A DNA stretch of 64,000 bases. It comes from Ignavibacterium sp037440165. Its GTDB lineage: Bacteria > Bacteroidota > Ignavibacteria > Ignavibacteriales > Ignavibacteriaceae. The stretch's first letter is position 1. The number at the start of each line of letters is the position of its first letter. Positions 51,719-60,638 of this stretch are shown here, one piece after another. The notes beneath the pieces are model-generated. The model had not been told where the DNA came from, searched no databases, and saw only the letters and a program-made list of their open reading frames with translations. Made by a program: the position numbers and the translations under genes. Location of the stretch: the NCBI RefSeq assembly GCF_037440165.1, contig NZ_JBBIUQ010000010.1, forward strand, positions 35,748 to 99,747, in the 5' to 3' direction.

Positions 51719-54136
51719 TTATAATCCTGTTGGAATATCAATATTATCTGTCTGACGCTGCGTTCTTTTGAAATTATTAAAGTTATAAGAAAACATTAAA
51801 GAGAACACAGGAGATTCTGGTCTGATAAATGCTGAACCGTTAAAGTTAGTACCATTAGTATTAAACTTCATATCAGATGCTTTGAATAAATTTCTTGCCT
51901 GCAAAGTCAGTGACATAGATTTATTGAAGAATTCTTGTCTTAGTGAAGCACTTATCTGCATAAATGGTTCTGATTCTGACTGAGCATCAACAAATTTCAT
52001 ATAGTTACCTGAAATCATAAATCTTGTATCTGCAGAAAAATTAACTGTTGCATTTACTCTTGCTGACCAGTTGAAGAAATCTTTAACAATTGATTTACCA
52101 TCAACCAGACCATCAAGATGAGTTTGAAATAAATTTACTGATGGATCCAGTCTGATGATTTCTGCAACTGAGAAACTTGAAGAAATTTCAGCACCATAAA
52201 CATTAGAGTTGCCGTAATTGTTAAATATGATGTTCAGCTTTCCGGATGAATCTGAAGAAAAAGTTTGTGTGAAAGAATCTTTAGATTTTCTATAGTAAGT
52301 CTGTGCAGATACAAATACTCCACCGAACATTTTCTGATAATTAAACTCAAATGCATCAATGTATTCGGGTTTAAGTTTCGGATTACCAGCAACCGAAATA
52401 TTCGGGTCAGAAAAGAATGGGAAAGGATTAAGAATATTTTCATTCGGTCTGTTAATTCTTCTGCTGTAACTCAGCTGCAATTGATGATCATCAATCTTTC
52501 TTGAAATATTTATTGATGGGAAGAAATCCATTTTATCAAATTTGAAAGATTCATTTAGTGTTTTCTGATCAAGCAGTCTGTCCATATACTCGCCTCTTAT
52601 TCCAAGCATATAATTAAATGCAGCAAACTGAGAAGTGAAAGAAACAAAACCAGCGTAAACATTATTTCGCAAATCAAATTCATTTGTGATTTTATTATCA
52701 ACTACAAAATCATTAATACTTTCATTAAAAATTTTGTTAACTGCATTAAGATTGCGGAATGAGTAATTCGTCTGAAAACCGCTTTCGATTGTTGATACAT
52801 CAGACAGCTTATATTTATAGTTCAATTTAGCTCTTCCTTCATTTCTTTTTGATCCGTTGTAGTAAGATACTTTACTGATCAAATCTGAAAGTGAACTAAA
52901 GATTTCATTTGATAAATATTCCTCTGTCAGCTGATCGTTTGGAATATCAACATAATTATATGTTGCCTCGAAGTAAATATCATTTTTGTCAGGTTGAATC
53001 TTGTACTGATAGTTTAAAGAAGTGTTAACATACTTTACAGGTATATTCATTTTATTTTTTACAATAGAATATTCAGAATTACCGGCTTGCTGTTTAAAAA
53101 CATTCGTATTAAGTCCGCCATTAATATCAACTGCTCCAATGCTCAAAGTTAAACCGAGAGAATTTTGCTGATCAAATGCATAATCAAGACCGCCGCGAAA
53201 AGAATATTGTTCTCTTTTGTTTCTTATATCAACATCAGTTCGATTCAATTGACTGATATTTCCACCAAGCAGACTGTTTCTTGTAATTTCCTGTTTGTTG
53301 GTGAAAAGATTGTTTCTGTAGTCAAGCCCGCCATTAAGACTTAATTTGTTGTAATTATAATTTACAGCAAAATCACCGTTATATTTATCACCAGTGCCAC
53401 TATTTAAATTAAAGATACCACTGAGTGAATAATCTTTCTGAGCTTTGAGATTTATATTGATAATTCCGGCAGAACCTTCTGCATCATACTTTGAAGATGG
53501 ATTAGTTATCAGCTCTATATTTTCAATTGTATTAGCAGAGATTTGTTTTAATGCATCAGAACCCTGCAGCGGATATGGTTTACCATTAACATAAATTGTA
53601 AAGTTTGAACTTCCTCTCAGATATACTGTTCCATCAGGATCTACTCGAACCGATGGCTGATTTTGTAATACATCAAGAGCGGTTCCGCCCTGTGCATTTA
53701 GATTCTGAGCAACATTTATTACTTTTTTATCAAGATGTAGTTCTTCACTCACTTTTTCTCCAACTACCTGAGCTTCTTCTAACTGAAAAGTAGTTTTTGA
53801 TAAAGAAATTTTTCCAAGTTCAATTTTTTGAGTTCCTCGCATTAAATTAACATCCGGTATAAACTTAGTATTATAACCAACGAAACTAACTTTAAGATAA
53901 TATTCTCCATCTGAAATATTACTCAATTCAAACTCACCCTGCACATCAGATGAAACACCTGTAATAAAAGATGAATCTGACTTCGAATGAAGAGTAATGT
54001 TTGCAAAGGGTAAAGCGGCTGCAGTTAATGAATCAAGAACTACACCGCTAATTATTTTCCCTGAGCCAGTAGGTGATTGTTGTGCAAAAACCACAAAGTT
54101 AGCACAAAGCAAAAGTGTTAATAAATATCGCAGCAT
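51719..54136 (-). CDS. TonB-dependent outer-membrane receptor (CarboxypepD_reg and Omp_b-brl type)
   Basis: From ATG 54136 (GGAGT upstream) the protein has 805 residues: signal peptide (MLRYLLTLLLCANFVVFAQQ), a carboxypeptidase-regulatory-like domain (about 30-110) with ISGVVLDSLTAAALPFANIT, a plug (about 125-225) with LDVLQNQPSVRVDPDGTVYL and the NIELITNPSSKYDAEGSAGI segment, and a beta-barrel ending FSLMFSYNFNNF. It belongs to the Bacteroidota-type group without a SusD partner, so a substrate cannot be named. No neighbouring transporter genes indicate one. Confidence 0.92.
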   Translation of the reverse strand: MLRYLLTLLLCANFVVFAQQSPTGSGKIISGVVLDSLTAAALPFANITLHSKSDSSFITGVSSDVQGEFELSNISDGEYYLKVSFVGYNTKFIPDVNLMRGTQKIELGKISLSKTTFQLEEAQVVGEKVSEELHLDKKVINVAQNLNAQGGTALDVLQNQPSVRVDPDGTVYLRGSSNFTIYVNGKPYPLQGSDALKQISANTIENIELITNPSSKYDAEGSAGIININLKAQKDYSLSGIFNLNSGTGDKYNGDFAVNYNYNKLSLNGGLDYRNNLFTNKQEITRNSLLGGNISQLNRTDVDIRNKREQYSFRGGLDYAFDQQNSLGLTLSIGAVDINGGLNTNVFKQQAGNSEYSIVKNKMNIPVKYVNTSLNYQYKIQPDKNDIYFEATYNYVDIPNDQLTEEYLSNEIFSSLSDLISKVSYYNGSKRNEGRAKLNYKYKLSDVSTIESGFQTNYSFRNLNAVNKIFNESINDFVVDNKITNEFDLRNNVYAGFVSFTSQFAAFNYMLGIRGEYMDRLLDQKTLNESFKFDKMDFFPSINISRKIDDHQLQLSYSRRINRPNENILNPFPFFSDPNISVAGNPKLKPEYIDAFEFNYQKMFGGVFVSAQTYYRKSKDSFTQTFSSDSSGKLNIIFNNYGNSNVYGAEISSSFSVAEIIRLDPSVNLFQTHLDGLVDGKSIVKDFFNWSARVNATVNFSADTRFMISGNYMKFVDAQSESEPFMQISASLRQEFFNKSMSLTLQARNLFKASDMKFNTNGTNFNGSAFIRPESPVFSLMFSYNFNNFKRTQRQTDNIDIPTGL

Positions 54137-54474
54137 AGTTTTACTCCTTTCAAGTATTATTAAAATCTCGATGTGAAAATATTTTTTGAAAGGGTGCATA
54201 GGAACTAAATTATTGTGAGCGGTAATTTCTTGGTTAAGAATGGAAAAATATGTGAGCTAAAATTTCAGAATTAGAAAAGGGCACTGACTTAGTTTTGATA
54301 TTCCGGAGATTTTAAAATCAATTTTCGACTGATAATGTTACTCATAACAGAAAACTATTTTATTAAGCAATGCTGTCACTCTGAGTAAAATCGAAGAGTG
54401 ACAGCAAAGTTAAAATACAGATGGAGCCACTTGTTTCTAAGTTGATTTAGTTGATAAACCAACTGTGAATAAAA
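54137..54474. other. intergenic region with a palindromic repeat
   Basis: This 338-base gap between two minus-strand genes holds no convincing ORF. Its only clear structure is the perfect palindrome at 54372-54405; the promoter of the receptor gene presumably lies at the left side. Confidence 0.7.
54372..54405. repeat. REP-like palindromic element
   Basis: Perfect 11-bp arms GCTGTCACTCT / AGAGTGACAGC flank a 12-base centre. It resembles the scattered REP-like palindromes of Bacteroidota/Ignavibacteria genomes (GTCACTCTGAG...CGAAGAGTGAC type). It could also serve as a terminator for the gene that ends at 54475. Confidence 0.7.
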
Positions 54475-56586
54475 TTATAAACTTAATCTAACAGGCAGCT
54501 TTCTTATTCTTTTTCCGGTAGCAGCGAAAATTGCATTACACAATGCAGGCGCACAAGCAGCAATTCCAACTTCACCGACTCCACCAACTTTAAAATTATT
54601 CTGAACAATATGAACCCCAACTACCGGCATTTCATCATAAGCCAGTATCTCAAAATCATCGAAATTATTTTGTTCAACTCCGCCATTCTTAATTGTAATT
54701 TCACCCTTCATTGCAGCAGAAAGAGCAAAAGCAATTGCGCCTTCCATCTGTGCTTCAACAATATCAGGATTAACAACAACTCCGCAATCAATTACAGCAG
54801 TATATTTTTCAACTTTCAGTTTATTGTCAATAACAGAAACTTCTGCAACCTGTGCACAATAGCTTTCATAACCATAGGAGATTGCAATTCCTCTTCCCTT
54901 TCCTTTCGGCAACCGAGTTCCCCAACCGGATTTCTCTGCGGCAATGTTCATTACATTTTTCAATCTTGAGTCATCCGGAAGCATTTCTTTTCTGAATTCA
55001 TAAGGATTTTTTCCTGCAGCAAATGCTAATTCATCAATAAAGCATTCAACCGCAAAAGGATTTTGCGAATTGTAAACTGCCCGCCACCAGGAAATCGGAA
55101 CTTGAGACGGTACAAGTGTGCCTGTAATTTTCAAGTTCGGAATCTGATATTCCAGATCAACTGTGCCTTCTTTAATCTCAGATTTTTCCGCAGTAAGATT
55201 TTTATCGAATCTCATCTGTCTAATAGATGGTGCAATCACATGATGATAAAACTTTAACGGCTTTCCAGTTTTGCTGACAGAACCTTTGAGCGAATGCATA
55301 CTTGGAGGACGATAATATCCAAACTTCATATCCTCTTTTCTCGTCCAGGTAAGTTTAACAGCTTTACCGGAAGCTTTTGAAATCTCAGCGGCTTCAATTG
55401 CAAAATCACTTACTAATCTTCTTCCAAATCCACCGCCCATTAAAGTAACATGAACTGTAACATCATTTTCATTCAAACCTAATGCCTTTGCAACTTCACT
55501 TTTAACATTTTGAGGGTTTTGTGTCGGTGCCCATAATTCTATTTTACCATTTTCATACTTTGCAGTACAGTTCATTGGTTCCATTGGAGCGTGAGACATA
55601 AATGGCACTTCATAAACTGCTTCTATAATTTTTTCGCCTTCAAATGTTGAGTTTACATTGCCGCGATTTTCAAAAACTGCACCTTCTTCTTTCAGATGTT
55701 TAATCATTTCATTTCTTATATCTTCAGAATTGACTGAAGCATTAAGACCAAAATCCCAATCAATTTCAAGAACATCTCTGCCTTTGAATGCATTCCAGGT
55801 TGAGTCTGCAATAACAGCTACACCATTTGATATTTGAACTACATCAATTACTCCGGGAAGAGATTTAGCTCTATCACCATTAAATGATTTTACTTTACCA
55901 CCGAATGAGGGACATCTGCTCAAAGCTGCATAAAACATTCCGGGAATAACGACATCAATTCCGAAAATTGCTCTGCCGTAAATTTTATCAGGTGTATCAA
56001 CGCGATGTAATCTTTTACCAATAAGTTTAAAGTCTTTTGGTTCTTTTAATTTTACATTCTGTGGAATGGGCAATTTTGAAGCATCTTCAACAAGTTCTCC
56101 ATACGAATACTTCTGATTTGATTTTTTATTTATAACAAAACCATTTTCTGCAAAGCAATCAGATGGATTAACATTCCACTTATTAGCAGCTGCAAGTATC
56201 AGCATTTCTCTGGCAGTAGCGCCTGCAACACGAAGCGGTTCCCAGTTCCTTCTAATGCTTGTGCTTCCGCCTGTTGACTGACTTCCGTATTTAGAATCTG
56301 CATCTGCCTGTTCGATAACAATTTTCTCCCAATCAACTTCAAGTTCTTCTGCAATAAGCATTGGCAGTGCAGTTTTAACACCTTGTCCCATCTCAGAGCG
56401 ATGAACAATAACTGTAACAATTCCGTTTGAATCAATTTTCAGATAAACACTTGGTGAAAATATTTTCGGATCATCACCGGCTTTTGCAAGAACATTATCA
56501 AAAGGAATGTAAGCAGTAAGAATTAAACCTCCGCCTGTAACGGAAACTACTTTGATAAACTCTCTTCTGGTTTGTTTGTTTTTCAT
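54475..56586 (-). CDS. molybdopterin-binding oxidoreductase large subunit, Tat-exported (IorB-like)
   Basis: 703 residues from ATG 56586, behind GGAGGAG. A twin-arginine signal (TRREFIKV, about 5-12, then a hydrophobic stretch) exports it folded. The body is the xanthine dehydrogenase/aldehyde oxidase molybdenum subunit in the isoquinoline 1-oxidoreductase subgroup, with the VIVHRSEMGQGVKTALPMLI segment and LMGGGFGRRLVSDFAIEAAE in the cofactor region; the C-terminal VGEVGIAACAPALCNAIFAA carries the catalytic Glu region. With the small Fe-S subunit it would oxidise an aldehyde or N-heterocycle in the periplasm; substrate unknown. Confidence 0.92.
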   Translation of the reverse strand: MKNKQTRREFIKVVSVTGGGLILTAYIPFDNVLAKAGDDPKIFSPSVYLKIDSNGIVTVIVHRSEMGQGVKTALPMLIAEELEVDWEKIVIEQADADSKYGSQSTGGSTSIRRNWEPLRVAGATAREMLILAAANKWNVNPSDCFAENGFVINKKSNQKYSYGELVEDASKLPIPQNVKLKEPKDFKLIGKRLHRVDTPDKIYGRAIFGIDVVIPGMFYAALSRCPSFGGKVKSFNGDRAKSLPGVIDVVQISNGVAVIADSTWNAFKGRDVLEIDWDFGLNASVNSEDIRNEMIKHLKEEGAVFENRGNVNSTFEGEKIIEAVYEVPFMSHAPMEPMNCTAKYENGKIELWAPTQNPQNVKSEVAKALGLNENDVTVHVTLMGGGFGRRLVSDFAIEAAEISKASGKAVKLTWTRKEDMKFGYYRPPSMHSLKGSVSKTGKPLKFYHHVIAPSIRQMRFDKNLTAEKSEIKEGTVDLEYQIPNLKITGTLVPSQVPISWWRAVYNSQNPFAVECFIDELAFAAGKNPYEFRKEMLPDDSRLKNVMNIAAEKSGWGTRLPKGKGRGIAISYGYESYCAQVAEVSVIDNKLKVEKYTAVIDCGVVVNPDIVEAQMEGAIAFALSAAMKGEITIKNGGVEQNNFDDFEILAYDEMPVVGVHIVQNNFKVGGVGEVGIAACAPALCNAIFAATGKRIRKLPVRLSL

Positions 56587-56587
56587 T

Positions 56588-57040
56588 TTATTTCTCCTCC
56601 AAAAGTTTATCAATCGCTTTTCTTATTCTATGATAAGTTCCGCACCGGCATAAAACTCCTGACATTGCATTATCAATTTTATTCCTTGGAGAATTATCAT
56701 TCAGCGCTGCTGCAAGTGTCATTATTTGTCCGGGCTGACAGTAGCCACACTGAGAAACTTCCAAATCTATCCAAACTTTAAATATCGGATGATCAGGATT
56801 TTCAGCAAGACCTTCAATCGTAGTGATTGAAAAGCCCTCCACATCTTTAACGGATAAAATACAAGAGCGCTCTGCACTTCCATCAATATGGACTGTACAA
56901 GAACCACAAATACCTTCACCGCAGCCATATTTTGTTCCTGTTAATCCTAGATTGTCACGCAGTATCCAAAGCAGCGGAGTATCAGGTTCAGCATCAACCT
57001 GATAATTTTTGTTATTTACTTTTAGATTGAACTTTGCCAT
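56588..57040 (-). CDS. (2Fe-2S) small subunit of the molybdenum hydroxylase (IorA-like)
   Basis: From ATG 57040 the protein has 150 residues with the standard two clusters: plant-ferredoxin type C40, C45, C48 and C60, and the second cluster C98, C101, C131 and C133 (CGYCQPGQ, CRCGTYHRI). There is no signal peptide, so it is probably carried out with its Tat-signalled partner. The next gene starts two bases after its stop. No FAD-binding (CoxM/XdhB) subunit is nearby, which fits the two-subunit IorAB type that passes electrons to a cytochrome. Confidence 0.93.
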   Translation of the reverse strand: MAKFNLKVNNKNYQVDAEPDTPLLWILRDNLGLTGTKYGCGEGICGSCTVHIDGSAERSCILSVKDVEGFSITTIEGLAENPDHPIFKVWIDLEVSQCGYCQPGQIMTLAAALNDNSPRNKIDNAMSGVLCRCGTYHRIRKAIDKLLEEK

Positions 57041-57191
57041 GACACTATCCTGCAGATTTGTTTTTCTAAAAATAAATTCAGCAGTATGTAATTTCAAGCA
57101 CATTAAATTAAAAGCAATTGCTATAAAGTATCTGAATCAGAGATTTGATAATTTTGTGTGGTTTGTATAAAAATATTCTGGAGGTGGAAAA

Positions 57192-58178
57192 ATGAAATAC
57201 AGAAAACTTGGTAAAACTAATGTAGAAGTATCCGAAATCAGTCTGGGATGCTGGACAATGGGCGGATTAAACTGGGTTGATGGAATTCCGAATGGCTGGG
57301 CAAATGTTGATGAGAAAGAAATTGCTGAAGCGATTAACTATGCAATAGATAATGGAGTTAATCACTTTGATAATGCTGATGTTTACGGTAACGGCAGAGC
57401 TGAAAGAATGCTTGCAAGAATTTTAGGCAAGAGAAGTAATAACTTTATTATTGCAACAAAAGTTGGCTGGTTCAAAGGCACTGCTGAACACGCTTATGAG
57501 CCTGCACATATTCGTCATCAATGCGAACAATCGTTAATCAATCTCAAAAGAGATTACATTGATATTTATTATTTCCACCATGGAAATTTTGGCGAATATG
57601 ACGAGTATCTCGATGATGCGGTTGAAGTAATTTACAGACTAAGAGAAGAAGGTAAAATCAGATTGATTGGACAATCAGCATATAAACACGAAGATTTTGT
57701 AAAACTTATTCCAAAAGTTAACCCTGATGTAATTCAGAGCTTTGCCAGTGCAATTGATGACAGATTTCTGAAAGACGGCACTCCGACAAGAAAATTATTA
57801 GATGAATATCAGATTTCATTTATTGCGTTCGGACCACTTGCTCAGGGAATTCTTTTAGGAAAATACAATGCCAGTAATCCTCCTCAGTTTGAACCTGGAG
57901 ATCATCGTGCGAATGCAGAGAGATTCAAACCCGAGTATCTTGTTAAAGTTGAACCCAAAATAGAAAAACTCAAAGAAAAATTCGGTACCTCTGTTGAAGA
58001 GCTTGCACGAGCAGCGCTTCAATATCTTTTGCATTATAAACAAGTTGGTGCTGTAATTCCCGGTTTCAGGAATCTTGCTCAGGTTAAAGCAAACTTATAC
58101 GGACAAAATATGCCGCTGACTGATGAGGAATTCAATTTTATGAAATCATTATTTGCAGACGAGACAAAGTATTTATAG
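57192..58178 (+). CDS. aldo/keto reductase
   Basis: A 328-residue NAD(P)H-dependent aldo/keto reductase with catalytic tetrad D60, Y65, K90 and H129 (DNADVYGNGRAE; IATKVGW; YYFHHG). The TIM-barrel C-terminal part includes the NADP-binding VGAVIPGFRNLAQVKANL. GGAGG precedes the ATG. It is divergent from the molybdenum hydroxylase genes across 150 bases, so they may share a control region and perhaps act on related carbonyl compounds, but that is inference. Confidence 0.93.
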   Translation: MKYRKLGKTNVEVSEISLGCWTMGGLNWVDGIPNGWANVDEKEIAEAINYAIDNGVNHFDNADVYGNGRAERMLARILGKRSNNFIIATKVGWFKGTAEHAYEPAHIRHQCEQSLINLKRDYIDIYYFHHGNFGEYDEYLDDAVEVIYRLREEGKIRLIGQSAYKHEDFVKLIPKVNPDVIQSFASAIDDRFLKDGTPTRKLLDEYQISFIAFGPLAQGILLGKYNASNPPQFEPGDHRANAERFKPEYLVKVEPKIEKLKEKFGTSVEELARAALQYLLHYKQVGAVIPGFRNLAQVKANLYGQNMPLTDEEFNFMKSLFADETKYL

Positions 58179-58200
58179 CTCAATAATTATTACTGATATT

Positions 58201-59796
58201 TTATCTGAATATCCACCAGAGCAAAAGAAGCAATATCACGAGCAAAGCTGATGCAAAAACATTTACAATCAGCCATTTATTTTTCTCATAAATAAGTTTT
58301 TTGTTGAAAAGCAGTGAGTTTATACTTTCAGAAGGTTTTGGGGTTAACATACTCGTTGTTATCAACACTAAAGACGAAACTATAAAAAGGAAAATGGCGT
58401 AGTGAAGAAAGTTTATTGATGCAAGAAATTTCAATGTTTCATTAGCCAGTGGTTCAATCTTATTATTAACTTCAATAATCAATCTGAATACACCCAAAAA
58501 CAAACCAGTTAATAAAGCAGCAATAGCTCCTTTACCATTTACACGGGAGGAAAATAATCCAAATAAAAAAACTGCTGCAATAGGTGGAGAAACATACGTC
58601 TGAACACTTTGAAGGTAAACATACATCCTATCATCACTAAGCAAACCGATAAATGGAATCCAGAGTAATCCCAGCACAACCATCAGTCCAGTTGATATTC
58701 GTCCAAAGCGAACGAGCATTTTTTCATCAGCATCAGGTTTTAGTTTTTTGAAAACATCAATTGTTAGTAAAGTAGAAGTAGAATTAAACATTGCACTCAA
58801 TGATGACATTAAAGCTGAAAGCAATCCAGCAACTACAATTCCCTTAATGCCCGAAGGCAGTAAATGAGTCACCAGCCAAGGATACGCTTTATCACCACTT
58901 ACAGTTCCACCTGAGATATGAAAAGCGATTATGCCTGGTAATACAAGAATAAAAACAGGAAGTATTTTAAGATAGCCAGCGAAGATAGTTCCGCTTTGTG
59001 CGTTTGTTAAATTCTTTGCACTTAAAACTCATTGAACAATGTATTGATCAGTGCACCAATACCAAATGCCTAAAATCGGAGCACCGAATATTATTCCAGT
59101 CCACGGAAAATCTGGATGAGTAAGAGGTTTGAACATATTCCAGAAATCAGCAGGAGTATTGGCAACAAGATTTTTCCAGCCGCCAGCTTCATTCAATCCG
59201 ATTAAAGTAAGAATTATTGATCCAACAATCAGAATAAACATTTGAACGAGATCAGTATAGATAACCGCTGAAAGTCCACCGAGCAAAGTGTAAATTCCTG
59301 TAATGATGACTATAACAACTGCAGAGGTGTACATATCCCAGCCAACAACTGCATTCAATAAAATTCCTCCAGCATAAAGTGATATTGAAATTTTTGTAAG
59401 AATCTAACTCAGTATTGAAACTATGCTTAAATAATATCTTGAAGCAGAGTTATATCTTTACTCAAGAAATTCAGGCATAGTGAACACACCTGCTTTAATA
59501 TAGAAAGGTGTGAAAACCCAACCGAGTAATAAAAGGATAAGACAAGCTAACCATTCGAAATGACCAACAGCTAATCCGGATTTTGAACCGGTTCCTGCAA
59601 GACCGAGGAAATGCTCACTCGAAATGTTTGTAGCAAACAGAGAAGCTCCTATTGCAATCCAACCAACTTTCCTTCCGGCAAGAAAATACTCTTCGGAATT
59701 TTTACTTCTCTTTCTGAAGTAGAAGCCAATTGAAAGAACAACAAGGATATAGATAAGAATAATAACAGAATCAAGAACGCTAAGATTGCCTCCCAT
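58201..59796 (-). pseudogene. sodium:solute symporter (SSS family) pseudogene with three in-frame stops
   Basis: Reading one frame straight through gives about 531 codons of a SGLT-type sodium/solute symporter: SEEYFLAGRKVGWIAIGASL and NISSEHFLGLAGTGSKSGLA near the start, DQYIVQ-VLSAKN in the middle, SALMSSLSAMFNSTSTLLTI and TLNxDVFKK-like signature later. It is broken by TAA (59458-59460, after MPEFLE), TAG (59404-59406) and TGA (59029-59031, after DQYIVQ, where Arg is usual). No frameshift or deletion is evident; all pieces share one frame. It should not make a working transporter. No promoter or partner gene indicates its substrate. Confidence 0.9.
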
Positions 59797-59842
59797 AAAT
59801 CTGCCTCAAAGATGGTTAGAATTTTATTAGGCAAAATATAAA

Positions 59843-60490
59843 TTATTTTATCAGCAACATCTTCTTCGTTGAAACAAAACTACCCGCCTGCAATCTGTAT
59901 ATGTAAACTCCACTTGCATATTGCGATGCATTGAATTTTGTCTCGTAATAGCCTGCTTCTTTTTGTTCGTTTACCAATGTTGTTACTTTGTTACCTAAAA
60001 TATCATAAACAATTAAACTGACTTCTTGCTTCTCACCTCTTGCTTCTTGCGGAAGAGAATATCTTATTTTTGTATTTGGATTAAATGGATTAGGGTAGTT
60101 CTGTTCCAGCTTGTATTCTGTGGGTAATGTGTATTGTAAGATAAATTGCTTTGTTAAATAAATACTTTTGTTGTCAGTGATTAAAAACTCAATCGTATCT
60201 GCTTCTGCATTCCCAATATTGTAATCAACATCAAATCTATAAACTACTTCTTTTGTTTCGCTGGGATTTAATACAATCGTTTCTTCTATGTTATCAGAAA
60301 ATATTATGTGTTTTAAACCTCTCCTTTGGAGAGGTTTGGTGAGGCTTATTTGTTCTGTTTCTGAGATATTTTTTAGTTCTAAAACTATCTGATTATTCTT
60401 TACTCCCGGTTTAACATTGTATGTGTTTTGGGCATAGTTTAAGATTGAGAGTAAGATTATAAGTAAGAGTGTGATTATTAAATTCTTCAT
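59843..60490 (-). CDS. secreted protein with type IX secretion sorting domain
   Basis: 215 residues: signal peptide (about 1-20, ending LNYAQ), a short beta-like region, and a C-terminal type A T9SS sorting domain starting YKLEQNYPNPFNPNTKIRYS and ending YIYRLQAGSFVSTKKMLLIK. Two short segments look like DNA repeats inserted in frame: TKPLQRRGLKH (palindrome 60315-60337) and EARGEKQEV (direct repeat 60024-60047). The remaining body is too short to name a function. It would be secreted through the type IX system and anchored at the surface. Confidence 0.85.
   Translation of the reverse strand: MKNLIITLLLIILLSILNYAQNTYNVKPGVKNNQIVLELKNISETEQISLTKPLQRRGLKHIIFSDNIEETIVLNPSETKEVVYRFDVDYNIGNAEADTIEFLITDNKSIYLTKQFILQYTLPTEYKLEQNYPNPFNPNTKIRYSLPQEARGEKQEVSLIVYDILGNKVTTLVNEQKEAGYYETKFNASQYASGVYIYRLQAGSFVSTKKMLLIK
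60024..60047. repeat. direct repeat inside the T9SS gene
   Basis: TCTTGCTTCT occurs twice, 14 bases apart (60024-60033, 60038-60047), within the codons for EARGEKQEV between two conserved strands of the sorting domain. Confidence 0.7.
60315..60346. repeat. palindromic repeat inserted in a coding sequence
   Basis: Perfect 10-bp arms AAACCTCTCC / GGAGAGGTTT with a three-base loop, followed by GGTGAGGCTT, form a typical Bacteroidota/Ignavibacteria intergenic palindrome. Here it lies in frame inside the T9SS gene and encodes KPLQRRGL. Confidence 0.75.
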
Positions 60491-60554
60491 TTTACAATTC
60501 CATTGTTTGATTGCTTCATTGTTTTTTCTCTGTGTTACTCTTTGCCTTCTCTGA

Positions 60555-60572
60555 GTCCGTTAGCTAACGGAC
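60555..60572. repeat. 18-bp perfect palindrome, copy 1 (intergenic)
   Basis: GTCCGTTAGCTAACGGAC is fully self-complementary. It lies in the 148-base gap between the T9SS gene and the next gene, which otherwise shows no gene-like feature. Confidence 0.8.
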
Positions 60573-60638
60573 ACGGAGTTTTTACACTGAGAACCACTGA
60601 GTTTAATTCTACATTATACATTGTAAATTGTTCATTAA

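Noticed and set aside
59649..59834. Alternative-frame ORF at the start of the symporter pseudogene
   Set aside because: It lies in a different frame from the three symporter fragments and has no membrane-transporter pattern.
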